Assembly (NCBI GenBank): GCA_009760855.2
Contig: WPIO01000178.1
Location: 163,501 to 227,500, forward strand
Direction of reading: 5' to 3'
Length of the DNA stretch: 64,000 nt
DNA from: Cristatella mucedo
Taxonomy: Eukaryota > Bryozoa > Phylactolaemata > Cristatellidae
In this document: positions 29,933 through 50,760 of the stretch, piece after piece
Position numbering within the stretch: position 1 is the first letter of the stretch
Layout of the letters: each line of letters opens with the position of its first letter
Made by a program: the position numbers and the translations under genes
Notes under the pieces: model-generated
Told to the model about the DNA's origin: nothing
Databases searched by the model: none
The model's input: the letters and a program-made list of their open reading frames with translations, nothing else

Positions 29933-31438
29933 ATGCCGCGAAGCAAAGGCGTCAGCGCCGCCACGGCTGCTGCACCGGCGGAGCGCTTCGACCAGATGCC
30001 TTCGCCGGCAGACGAGCGGCGGCCGCGGCTCGACTTCGGAGCAGTCGTGCGTTCCCGCCTCTTCTGGGCCGGCCGCTCGCCCGCCGCAGCGGCCGGCGAC
30101 GAGTGGCTGCCGGAGCTGCGAGGCTTCGAGGCCGAGCGCGAGCGCCTCGCGTCGGCGCTCCGGCAAACCGCCGAGCACGGCGAGAGCAACTCGCTGCTCG
30201 TCGTCGGCCCGCGCGGCTGCGGCAAGACGCTGCTCGTCGAGACGGCGCTGCGCGACGCTCGCCTGTCGCCCGCCACGCCGCCGAACCCGCACGCCGCCGC
30301 CCAGGTGGTGCGCCTGAGCGGCCTCCTGCACACAGACGAGCAGCTCGCTCTGGCCGAGCTCGCGCGCCAGCTGCGCCTCGAGAACGTCGTCGCCGCCTCG
30401 GGCGGCGGCGAGCGCGTGCTCGGCTCGCGCGCCGACCAGCAGCAGTTCCTGCTCGACGCGCTGCGCAGCGGCGACCGGCAGGCGAGCCGGCCGATCGTGG
30501 TCGTGCTCGACGAGTTCGACCTGTTCGCCCAGCACCGCAACCAGTCGCTGCTGTACAACCTGCTCGATGCGGCGCAGTCGCGCCAGACGCCGCTCTGCGT
30601 CGTCGGCGTCACGTGCCGGCTGGACGTGTTCGAGCTGCTGGAGAAGCGCGTCAAGTCGCGCCACTCGCACCGCGCCATCTACATGCTCGACGCGCGCCCG
30701 TACGACGACTACGAGCGCCTGTTCGTTGACTGCCTGTCGGTGCCGCCCTCTGCCGACGCGGCGCGGGCCACGCCGGCGGCTGCCGCCGAGTGGAACCGCA
30801 GCGTGGCGCGGCTCGTCGAAGGCGGCGTCGGCAGCGGCGAGAGCCTCGTTCGCCGTGAGCTGCGCCACTGCCACCGTGTGGCGTCGCGCGACGTGCGCGC
30901 CCTGCAGCGAATCGTCTTCCGGACGCTGTGCAACGCGGCCGCCAGGGCGGCGGCAGCCGGCTGCGGCAGCAGCGGCGACGGAGCGGACTGCGGCGCCGTC
31001 GCTGTGGCCGGCGACGTGCTGGAGGCCGTCAAGGCCGAGGCGGCCGACTCGGCGGCGGCCACGCTGCGTGGCGTCAGCGTGCTCGAGCTGGCGCTCATGA
31101 TCGCCATGCGGCAGCTGGCCGAGCTGTACGACGGCGAGCCGGTCAACTTCAGCACCGTGTACGACCGCTACCGGGCCTTCTACGCTCGCGCGAGCGCCGG
31201 CGGCAAGGCGTGCGACAAGGCCGTGGCGCTCAAGGCCTTCGAGCATCTGCTGGAGCTGGAGCTGGTGCAGCCGGCGACGGCGACTGCAGCCGACGGCTGC
31301 GGCGGCACGCCCAAGGAGTACCGGCTCGTCCATCTGCTCGTCGACGGCGCGCAGCTCGCCGAGACGCTGCAGACCTACACCGGCTGCCCGACCGAGATCA
31401 GGCAGTGGGCCAGCAGCGGCCCCATGGCGACGGCCTGA
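29933..31438 (+). CDS. ORC4: Origin recognition complex subunit 4
   Basis: A 501-codon uninterrupted frame for ORC4, the AAA+ subunit of the nuclear complex that marks replication origins and loads MCM2-7. Walker A GPRGCGKT at residues 92-99 is preceded by HGESNSLLVV; the sensor/Walker B region VVVLDEFDLFAQHRNQSLLY is near 190, followed by TCRLDVFELLEKRVKSRHSH; the winged-helix end contains VALKAFEHLLELELV and the terminus CPTEIRQWASS matches vertebrate CPTDVRQWATSS. Start at ATG 29933 is chosen because the upstream frame has no conserved sequence and a TATATTGCAG acceptor lies at 29904, suggesting a 5' UTR intron. Length exceeds human ORC4 (436) through Ala-, Gly- and Arg-rich N-terminal and loop insertions. 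Very GC-rich codon use. AATAAA polyadenylation signal at 31500. Converges on TMEM220. Confidence 0.96.
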   Translation: MPRSKGVSAATAAAPAERFDQMPSPADERRPRLDFGAVVRSRLFWAGRSPAAAAGDEWLPELRGFEAERERLASALRQTAEHGESNSLLVVGPRGCGKTLLVETALRDARLSPATPPNPHAAAQVVRLSGLLHTDEQLALAELARQLRLENVVAASGGGERVLGSRADQQQFLLDALRSGDRQASRPIVVVLDEFDLFAQHRNQSLLYNLLDAAQSRQTPLCVVGVTCRLDVFELLEKRVKSRHSHRAIYMLDARPYDDYERLFVDCLSVPPSADAARATPAAAAEWNRSVARLVEGGVGSGESLVRRELRHCHRVASRDVRALQRIVFRTLCNAAARAAAAGCGSSGDGADCGAVAVAGDVLEAVKAEAADSAAATLRGVSVLELALMIAMRQLAELYDGEPVNFSTVYDRYRAFYARASAGGKACDKAVALKAFEHLLELELVQPATATAADGCGGTPKEYRLVHLLVDGAQLAETLQTYTGCPTEIRQWASSGPMATA

Positions 31439-31499
31439 CTCGTGCCTGCTCTTCCGGCCGGCTCTTCCTTCCGGTCTGCGCGCGCGCATGACGGCTGGG

Positions 31500-31505
31500 A
31501 ATAAA
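31500..31505 (+). terminator. ORC4 polyadenylation signal AATAAA
   Basis: GGGAATAAACTG lies 62 bp after the ORC4 stop and 103 bp before the opposing TMEM220 stop. Confidence 0.65.
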
Positions 31506-31607
31506 CTGCCGAGCCCCGGTTGTGGGCACGTGGCACGTGCCATTTCATTGGCGTTTTTTCCTCTCGATTTCCTTAGTCCGAGGCTGACAGCGAGGCTGAC
31601 AAGCTTC

Positions 31608-41921
<10,314 letters not shown>

Positions 41922-42405
41922 GCTGCACCAATGCGCCGTACGGACTTTTTTCCGTAGGCGCTATTTACTGGGTCAAGGTTACCCCGTGTCGGTTTCGCTG
42001 CTCCTCCTACAAAGACCATCACGTCGTGCGGTCGTAGCACGTCAAGGAAAACAAGCCCGCGCACTGGCCGCACTCCGACGCCGTCGCTCGCGAGCCAGAG
42101 CGTCATCTTTATCGTACAGAGTTACGAGCCTCTTTCTCAGACGATCGTATCTGAGAAACGGCGTCGTACAGCTTCTTACCGTTCGTGGCAAGCAGGCAGC
42201 CAAATAGAGGCGAGATAGAATACACAAACTATGTTTATATGCGAAAGGCCGTAGTAGTCGAGTAGCAGAGAACGGGCTACCGTTGGGAGAGGGCGTATCG
42301 CTACACTGGAAGTTTGAAAGCTGTCGGCTCAACGCGCCCAAGTGACGCTTGCATGCACAACCATGCACACTATAGGCACGCACGCGCATAACGCGCACGG
42401 ACGCA

Positions 42406-42463
<58 letters not shown>

Positions 42464-42994
42464 ACCGCCGCCGCCGCCGCCGCCGCCACACTACAGACGA
42501 GCACGCACGCCACAGCGATCGCGATTTCGCCCACGAGCACCCGCTCGAGAACTGCAGGATCTCGGCGCGAGCGTGCACGTGACCTGCTTACTCGCACGTA
42601 AGTGAGCGCCGTGCGAATGGACGCTAGCGGTTCTGAGGAAGCGCGTAAAAAGCGGGCTGCACGAGGCGCAGCGTGGCAACGTCGTAAACGCCGTCGGTTC
42701 GGTTCAAGTTGCCAGCAACGCACCGCGGCCGCAGTCCGACGAGCGCGTCCCGAAACAACGGTCCCACTACACGGACAGCGCTAGAGTGAACTCGTTTTAA
42801 CCGCCTCCTTGGGAGGGGGTGGGCGCTCACGCACTCAGAGCAAGCCAACGCATGCCGCCGCCGGTCACCTCCTGCCTTCCTTTACCGCGAGCGGCGGCAG
42901 CTGAGGCGCGGCGCTTCCAGCGGAGCGCCAATGGGGCGTGGCAGGTGAGAGGCGAACGGGTCAAGGTCTGTAAACTCGCGTCGCCGCCGCGCCC
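41922..42994. promoter_or_regulatory. Divergent promoter region of TMEM220 and folate-receptor-like gene
   Basis: The 1.07 kb between two opposed ATGs. Contains (AC)n at 42407-42461 directly joined to (CCG)n at 42462-42487, and high CpG from about 42500. Short open frames on both strands show no family. Bidirectional promoter function is inferred from gene order and composition. Confidence 0.5.
42407..42487 (+). repeat. Compound microsatellite (AC)n(CCG)n
   Basis: About 27 AC units followed without interruption by about nine CCG units. Confidence 0.97.
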
Positions 42995-43648
42995 ATGGAG
43001 CGCGGCTGCCGGGCCGCCGCACGAGCCGCCGCCGCAGCCGAGCCCCGGCGGCGCCGTCTGCCGAGCTACTGCCTGATGATGGTAATCGGATTTGGCGCAG
43101 CCCGACTCGCTGTCGCCGACGAACTGCAGTACTGCCCGTTTTTCAACAACCGAGGTACGTCGCCGCAGAACCTGTACAATTGCACCTGGTACGCGAACAG
43201 CAGCTGCTGCCGGCAGGTGGAGATCGACTACACGTTCAGCAAGGTGACGCCTCCGCAGGGAGCCAGCAAGGCGTGCCTCGACCAGCTCAACTACCTCATG
43301 TGCTACATATGCGATCCGCGCCAGTACACCTTCTACCGGATCGAGTATCTGACGGTGTGTGAGGAATTCTGCGACAACCTGTACGGCGCCTGCCGCGACT
43401 CGGTGCTCAAGGGGTCGGTCATCGGCGACCTGTACAGGAGCGGCAAGCAATTCTGTCAGAGCAGGCGGTTCGAAGTGCGAAGCAAACAGGAAGGGAACTG
43501 CTTCTACTACGACGGCTCGGGCCGCACGAGCGGCGCGCGCCGCTCGGTGGGCTCGCCGCCGCCGCCGCTGCGGACGGCTGCTGCCGCCGCCCTCCTTTCC
43601 GCGCTGTCGCTGTGCGCGCAGAATCGATTGGCGGCGGGAGCGAGCTAA
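42995..43648 (+). CDS. Secreted/GPI-type folate-receptor-like cysteine-rich protein
   Basis: Single-exon frame of 217 codons. ATG 42995 is followed by a basic N-terminus and a hydrophobic segment (LPSYCLMMVIGFGAARLAVA) that fits a signal peptide or anchor, then a cysteine-rich domain. The cysteine spacing matches the folate-receptor/HHIP-type fold: NCTWYANSSCC (FOLR C..W..NACC), ACLDQLNYLMCYICDP (FOLR C...F..D.CLYECSP), LTVCEEFCDNLYGACRDS (FOLR LCKEDCEQWWEDCR), then FCQS and GNCFY. The C-terminus is Pro-rich then hydrophobic (LRTAAAAALLSALSLCA), possibly a GPI-attachment signal although nine polar residues follow it. Whether it binds folate is unknown; many invertebrate members do not have the pocket residues. 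It could also be named HHIP-like. Acts outside the cell or at its surface. Confidence 0.72.
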   Translation: MERGCRAAARAAAAAEPRRRRLPSYCLMMVIGFGAARLAVADELQYCPFFNNRGTSPQNLYNCTWYANSSCCRQVEIDYTFSKVTPPQGASKACLDQLNYLMCYICDPRQYTFYRIEYLTVCEEFCDNLYGACRDSVLKGSVIGDLYRSGKQFCQSRRFEVRSKQEGNCFYYDGSGRTSGARRSVGSPPPPLRTAAAAALLSALSLCAQNRLAAGAS

Positions 43649-44210
43649 TCGATCCGCGCCGGCCGCGACTGTGAGCTGACTACTGCCGGGCAGCTCCGCT
43701 TATGCGGAAAGCGACGACGCCGCGAGCGACACGCCGCCGCCGCCGCGCGAGCCCCTTTCAGCGGTTAACTGCGACGCGCTGGCGAGCTGCGCGATGATTC
43801 GATAAACGAATTGTACTGCGAGCGCGCGAGCGTGCGCAGAAAGCCAATGTTTTGAGGCTCTCGCGGCGACTTGCAAGGTTGCGACTTGCGCCTCGGCTGC
43901 CGGCGAGCCGTCCAGTGGCGATCGAGCGCATAGTAGGAAGGAAGTCGGTCGAGGACGGCGTTGCCTCGCCGCGCGCTACGCTTCCCAGTGCGGTCGCTCG
44001 CTTCGACGATGTCGGGAAATCGGTGAAAATGCAGCTGAACCTACGGCCGGATCTGTGGAATATTTAGCGCTGCGGTAACCTCAAGGCCTTGTATTTGGCA
44101 TTCATGAGAAGCACGTGTCTTATCAGCCTTTGGGTTGAGAAAAGGCACGACAAGAGAGGGGCGGGGTGCGAGAGACAGAGTAAGCAAGGAGACGGAAAAA
44201 TGGTTGAAAT
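43649..44210. other. Probable 3' UTR of the folate-receptor-like gene
   Basis: GC-rich at first, becoming ordinary. The first AATAAA after the stop is at 44209-44214, just before the GATA repeats. No further gene recognised. Confidence 0.4.
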
Positions 44211-44213
44211 AAA

Positions 44214-44214
44214 G

Positions 44215-44256
<42 letters not shown>

Positions 44257-44307
44257 AGGGGGAGAGAGAGAGAGAGGGAGGGGGAGTGAGAGAGGGAGGG
44301 AGAGAGA

Positions 44308-44367
<60 letters not shown>

Positions 44368-44373
44368 GGGAGA

Positions 44374-44459
<86 letters not shown>

Positions 44460-44521
44460 AGGGAGAGAAAGACAGAGAGGGAGAGAGACAGACATACAGA
44501 GAGAGAGAGAGAGAGAGCACG

Positions 44522-44602
<81 letters not shown>

Positions 44603-44660
44603 AGAGCACGGAGGAAAAGAGAGAGAGCACGGAGGGAGGGAGAGCGAGGGGAAACGAAGC
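44214..44660 (+). repeat. (GATA)n then long (GA)n tract
   Basis: About ten AGAT units (to 44255), followed by some 400 bp of GA repeats broken by GGAGGG and ACAGAG blocks. Strongly purine-strand biased. Confidence 0.97.
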
Positions 44661-47269
44661 ATGGGCTCGGTTTACAGGCAGATGCAAAATTGCGATTAAA
44701 AGGTGGAGCGGCATGAGAGCTTTCGTGTAAGTTCAAATAGCCGATATGGAATGGAAAGCGCCTGATCAGACCAATGGACCGGGGAGAAGTCTACATCAAG
44801 CAACATCGATGGTCTCATGACCCTCGATGCCGTAACTGACCGACCTTCGCGAGCCGTTGGGGGACGCAGCAGCAGCCTCGGCATATGGGGGGGGGGTGCG
44901 GCACTCCACCCCCGCCTTTGACATTGTATCGGCCAGGGGGAGGTGTCAGCATGTACAGCGTGAGCGAGTCAGCGTGAGCGGGCGCTCCTCCTTCCCACGT
45001 GGTATCGCGGGAGCAGAGCGTGGGGGAGGCGTGCGTGCGGCTCGACCTTGTTTGAAGCGCAGGCGCACGACTCTAAGTGGACTCTAAGCTTACGCAATCT
45101 TAAATCCACACGTGTCGTCCAGGACGCAGGAGGAATTTTGGCTTGTATGGGGGACTAAACCTCAAACTTGAGGAGTGCGCACGTTGTGAATGAGAATTTC
45201 CTTCGAAATCTTCAAAGGAATAGCCTTCACCCCGTTACAAATCTGTTAACTTGACTCCTGTTGCTATTTTAACTGTTAACTTTAGCTAACTCAAAAAAAG
45301 GTTGGACAGCCTGTAGCTCTGTGCTCGAGGCTGCTGCTTCGTTCGCCACGCCACAAAAACAGTTCGTTGCCGCATTCGGAGAGTCAGAAGTGGCTCTCCC
45401 GAGGCGCGCTGCTGGTCAGGCGCGTCACTACGCCTGTCTAAAAGCTCTATCTAAAATTCCTTTCTAAAAACACTTGCCTACAAAGCGACTCTTAAAAAAA
45501 TGTTCCCCCTTAGAAAATCACGGTTCCTCTAGAAGCTAACGCTAAACGTGCGCGCCGAAGGCATGCAACTCTGGCACCTTCTAAGGAAAAGCCGGTCGCC
45601 ATTTTGGAGAAGCACGTCGACTCTACGATGTCCGCGATGCCTCTGGCACTGCTAGACTAGATGCAAACTTCAAATTCAGTATGTGTAATTACTAAATTCT
45701 TAAGCCATGTAGCAAGTTCCCGAGAATTACGTTGGCCTACAGGGAGGTCTGCAAGGTATCGTGGGGCTGGAGCTCCAGTCTTAGTATCGCATACTCATCT
45801 GGCCTCGTTGTGGTCCTACGCGGTAGCAACCGAAAGTGGCCTCGCTGAAGGACTGACATCCTATAGTAACTTACTGTCATCTTATAGTCATCCTAATGTC
45901 TATAAGGCAGAGGTATTCGCTGCTTCGCAGCCTACTTAAAAAGCATATTTAAACAATGATTTAAAAAGATGAATGGAACCCGTTTTCAGCAGTCGATTCA
46001 AAAAGATAAAATTGCCAATCGGTTTCTCAGCTGGCGAACCATTCCAAAAGACTGACTTGGCTATAGAGCTTAGAAGAGGTGCGGCAAATGAATGTCATTT
46101 TGGCACCCATTTGAGCTGGCGGCCCCTCTGGAGACAGACCACGAAGCTTTCCACCCAAGTGGTTTCTCTCTTGTGCAAAAGCTCTTTCAAAAGAAATGGC
46201 AGACTTTTCTCGAAGCCGTCGGAAATTTTGCCGTCCGAAGGAGCGCCGATCGGGTGAACTTTCCAGCCCCTCTAAAGAAACGAGATTAGAGCCCATTTTG
46301 TAAAGTCTATATGCGAACGCTCTGAAAGATGCCGCCTGCCTGTGCAGCCTCGTATGCTGTGTAAATAGAGACGATTACCCCCCCCCCCCCGCTTGCACGG
46401 CAGCTGAAGCTGCCTGCGCCGGAAGCTGCCTGTCCAGCAGGCTCATGTCACTCCGTCTACAAAAGCGAATTGCGTCACTCTGCAAAAACATCCCGAAGCT
46501 GTGTGCCGATCGAGGAGCTGTGCGCCGATCGCGGAGCTGTGCGCCAATCGCAGAGCTGTGCACCGATCGCGGAGCTCTGCGCCTTTCTTCTGCTGAAGGC
46601 CCTTGTTAGAGAGTCGTAATTTCCCATTTTCGGGGAGCCCGAATATGCACTCCGAGGGCTTGCAGAGTCATCTAGAAATAACTGCTGCGCGCTCCGGCTT
46701 CAAGAGCCTGGAGCTGCCTATGCCGATGCGCCACTGTCGCATACTTCTCTGGACCTGCCTTTAAAAAAATGCTTCCTCCTTCATCGGCCCCAAGCATGCA
46801 TTCCGAATACTCGCTGCGCTGGCGTCCTTCTTAGCCACATCCAGGGAAAAACAGTGGATTCTCGGCGGAGAGACGCATTGAACGTGCGCTCCGAAGGGTC
46901 GCTACTTCCTACTCCACGCGCCACTGAAACCGTGTAGCCCCGAAGCCTCTTCCTGGAAGCCCGATAGCCGCCTGCACGGGACTGTCGGGCCTCCGAGGGC
47001 GAAGGTGGTGGTAGACTTGTGGGTATTGTTGTACAATGGTGGGCTTGAAGGGCTGCACGTTTGGATGCGGCAGGCCGGCCCCGAGTCTTCAGTCCGACCT
47101 GCTGAGATTGTAACTCCATCCTAACCCTGGGCCCTTGGTCTCTACACTTTCCTGGAGTGCCATGGTCAATTTCGTCCTAACGCGATTTAGCAGTTAAATT
47201 AATCTAGAGTTTGTGAAAAGCATGTAATAATTTTAGGAGGCAGAAATTTTGACGAGTAAAAAAAAATCC
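44661..47269. other. Intergenic, nothing recognised except a short tandem array
   Basis: Open frames on both strands (e.g. 46781-47119) give no recognised protein. Contains the imperfect repeats at 46497-46580. Confidence 0.45.
46497..46580 (+). repeat. ~20 bp unit, four imperfect tandem copies
   Basis: Units of the type GAGCTGTGCGCCGATCGCG with one or two changes per copy. Confidence 0.9.
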
Positions 47270-47435
47270 TAGCTGATTAAACAGCCTCTTTTTGTATAGC
47301 GACAGAAGAGCCTTTACGGCTATCACCACCGCTTGCAGTGGCGATAAAGAATCGCCCACCACAGGAATCGAACCCACGACCTCGGGACCGAGGTCGTGAA
47401 AGCAACCGCCTTACCTAGTGTGCCATCACGGCTCA
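47270..47435 (-). mobile_element. SINE-A copy
   Basis: Nearly identical to the consensus over its whole length (AGCTGATTAAACAGCCTCTT to TAGTGTGCCATCACGGCTCA), hence young. Confidence 0.95.
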
Positions 47436-49034
47436 GTGGCATCAGAAGACGTTAATCCTCGTAAAAACTCCAATTCTTATTATTAGACACACTAAGAGGA
47501 ATCTCGTATTTCCGTTTTTTTAAGAGGCGAAAGGCAAGCCGAAAGCGTGCCTTTTGAGACAGGTCTGAAAAAAGTACGTCTTTAGAAACTCAAAAAAATA
47601 TTACGTTCTCCTACCAATAAAAAATAACGATACCCATTCCCCCGTCAGGACCAACCCCAAACGAGAACGCACCAAGTGCGCACCGCTCTAGAAGCTTTTT
47701 TGTCATCATCTAAGGAAGAATAGTTTATCGCCAATATGGGGACCTGCTTTGACACATCTGTGCGAGCTTTCTCTGTCGGATGACATAGGATCGACTTCTT
47801 TCGCTCGCTTGCACCAGCCTCTTGTTTCCGTTGATTGAAGCTTCGAGTTATCATAATTCCTTTAGCAAAAGAGACGCACTGCTAAATTTATTGAATTTAT
47901 TAGCCAACCTTATTAATCAACTACTCTATTAGCCTAATTGCCTCAAAATAATAGTGATAAAAACGTATAATTTATACAGTGACTAAATCTCTATTCAGGC
48001 CCTTACCAACTTGATGCTGGAGAAGCAAATGCCAAGGTTTGATGAAATGCTTAGAAAGGCAAGCAACAGCACACAAGAAGACACTTACACCGATTAACGT
48101 GACTCCTATCAAGCAACGCTCTATCGATCATGCACAGGTAAGCATGCACAGCACAGGGAAGCACAAAAAACAAGTCCACTCGAACCCAGAGAAAGCTAAG
48201 CGGAACAGACATGTCTTTAGCTGAGATCTAAAGGGTGTAAGGTCGATGCAGGTCGCTATAGCGATGCAAGTAAAACATTTTACGCCACACTAACAGATTT
48301 AAATAACTTTCTAGGCACTATACATACCGTGGACAGGAAGCATGTTAATTTTTTCAACACGGGTGTAGCAAATGATGTGACACAGGGGCAGAGGTTTTAA
48401 GCTTTTTTATTCAACCCATTCAACCTTGTCCCTGTCGGCTAATGTCTAGAAATTTTCATGGTGAAACCAGTGATAAATATCCTGTAAATTGAACACTAAT
48501 TAATTTAATTCGTTCATCTGAAAGAACGTTGTTCAAAACATCTTCTATGCCACAGAAGCCACTTCAGGACTTCGGCCACTTCAGGAACAGGAAGTTTGAA
48601 TCTGTGACTCTCTTTCTGAACGCTTGTCGACGGGTGCAAGTCGAGCAGCGAGATCAGCACAAACAATATTTGCAGCTCTCAATGTTACTCTCTGAGCAAA
48701 TTTCCTCCTAGTTTGCGAGTCTGGTTCATGGCTACTATTCTGCTATGCGCTCAATATTTTTGTGGTCCAGCACACCGACGCTTCTGGTCAGCCACCGCAG
48801 CCAAGGGAGATGTAGGTAAGTCTATTGATTGAGAAGTATTGGATCTAAAAATTGATTCTTCGATCAAACCAAGCCGGCCCATATAACACAAAGAACGCTA
48901 AAATCGAAAGGCACTGAATGAAATGCAAATTAGTAAGTAACAAGTAATCATCGCCAAACAAAATGGGCAATGTATCTCCGTCTGCAACACCACAAAACCA
49001 CAAAGACTGAGTAAGTGTTACGCCCGAGAGCATA
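47436..49034. other. AT-rich intergenic DNA
   Basis: No gene recognised. Around 47960-48005 and 48280-48330 are scraps of SINE-C/D-type tails (TCTCTATTCAGGCCCTTACC; AACTTTCTAGGCACTATACA). Confidence 0.4.
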
Positions 49035-50760
49035 CTAAAAGTCCAAGAGGCTATCGGTACGCATTCGGTAGCCTGCATACTTCATCTCTCGCAACAAAGA
49101 GAAAGTGAGAAGCCTAGCTGAGTCAGGAGAGCAGTTGAGGGAGTGATTGACATAGAAGTACCAGCTCAGGAGGGCCGGAAAGGCATCGCTACAGTCGTCA
49201 GCAGAAGAGTAGATGTCGTTGCGTAAGAATTGTGGAAGTGGGATCCACAGTCTAGGACCGGCAGAGCAAAAGCTTCTGCCGCCAACGGTCTTTAGGCGTA
49301 GGAATGGAACATTTAATTCATTGTCTATATAGCACCGGAGGATGCAAGGAGGCCGAAACTGGTGCAGCAGTTCAGCTAAGTACGGAGGAGCCAAGCCATG
49401 GCAAACCTTTTGGGTCAGCGTAAGAACTTTTCTCTGCATCTCTAGATCAAGCGGAAGCCACCGAATCTTCTTCAGCATGCGAGACGCGTGGCTGAACCTC
49501 TGAGCTTTTTTTTAACTAACTATGGTTTAATATATTATTAATTATTACTAAATATATATGCAATTATATATTAATTGTATGTATTGTATAATCATGTAAT
49601 ATTAATAATAATATTGCAATTTAGTTATTATTACTAAATATATTATATATTTTTTAGTCATGCAGCCATATTAACTACCAGCTGCAGTGGCCTGGTGAGT
49701 CGCAATGGCTCACTAGGTAAGGCTGCTGGTTTTCACGACCTCTGCCCCGAGGTCGTGGGTTCGAATCCTATGGTGAGCGATCCTTAATCGCCACTGCAAG
49801 CGGTGGTGATAGCCGTAAAGGCTCTTCTGTCGCAATACAAAAAGAGGCTGTTAAATCAGCTAGTATTATTTATTATTATTATTTAGAGGCTTTTTTCTGT
49901 ATCTCAGCCAAAATAGAATTGCAGCAATCTCGCCGAGACAGAACCAGGGGCTATTTCAATGTTTTGCCAGCCACCGTGATAGACATTCTCCGATCTTATA
50001 TAGAGATTGGACGTGATGGCTAGCGGTGGAAGCAGTCTATTTTTATAGGAAACTTTCAAAATGCAGGCAGTTTTTAAAGACGACATCTAAATTCCGAGCA
50101 CGCGGTGACGGTTGCACTACAGCATCACCTATTAGGAGGGCAAAGTCTTCTAATAAAGCCACGCGCTTGGGGCTTACCTGTAAGCGGCATTTCTGTTTTA
50201 TCGTCGTTAAGTTTAAATAAATTTTCCGACGCCCAGGATCGAATGTCTGCGATGCAATCGTTCAGTTTCTAAGTCACTGCAGCAGATTTTGCTGGTTTAA
50301 GTGACGCATACAGCTGAGTATCGTTAGCATACAAATAATAGCCCATTCCATTGGTCCGAATCACTTTTACCTGACCTGAGGTTCAGCTTAAATGGAGAGC
50401 AGCAAATGACCGAGAAGGGACCTTTATGTGACTCCACAGATGACTGTCTGGTAGATGAGGCCTGACCCCCCCCCATACGACACAGATTGAATACGATCGG
50501 ACAAGTACTATTTGAACCACGCCAGTGCCTCGTCTGCCAGACAAACCGCTGTTCTCAATCGCACAACTAGGACATCGCGATCAATAGTGCCGAAGGCAGC
50601 TGATGGGTCCTGTAGAGCTAGGACACGTGACATGACCGTCGTCGTTGCTGCAGAGGATGCCATTGGTTACACGGAGAAGAGCAGTTGTCTGAATACCTCA
50701 CTGGAGAAAACTGGTCTGTAAGAGATGTTTTGGTGTTCCTTGCACAAGTATTGGAAATGT
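49035..50760 (-). mobile_element. LINE (family 1) copy, RT to C-terminus, split by SINE-A
   Basis: The longest LINE piece. Minus strand from 50,760: FGTIDRDVLVVRLRTAVCLA, then DEALAWFK.YLSDRIQSV, thumb sequence (PLVLSRRDCCNSILA near 49,930), SINE-A at 49695-49862, and a 147-codon open C-terminus (HGLAPPYLAELLHQFRPP to AGYRMRTDSLLDF). Frames broken several times upstream. Confidence 0.88.
49695..49862 (+). mobile_element. SINE-A inserted in a LINE
   Basis: TGAGTCGCAATGGCTCACTA through AAGAGGCTGTTAAATCAGCT, followed by ATTATTTATTATTATTATT; opposite orientation to the LINE. Confidence 0.93.

Noticed and set aside
30103-31491. Arg/Ala-rich frames in the other plus frames of ORC4
   Set aside because: Low-complexity shadows of the ORC4 frame produced by its GC-rich composition.
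44041-44736. Ser-Leu and Arg-Glu repeat frames up to 231 codons
   Set aside because: Translations of (GA)n simple sequence.
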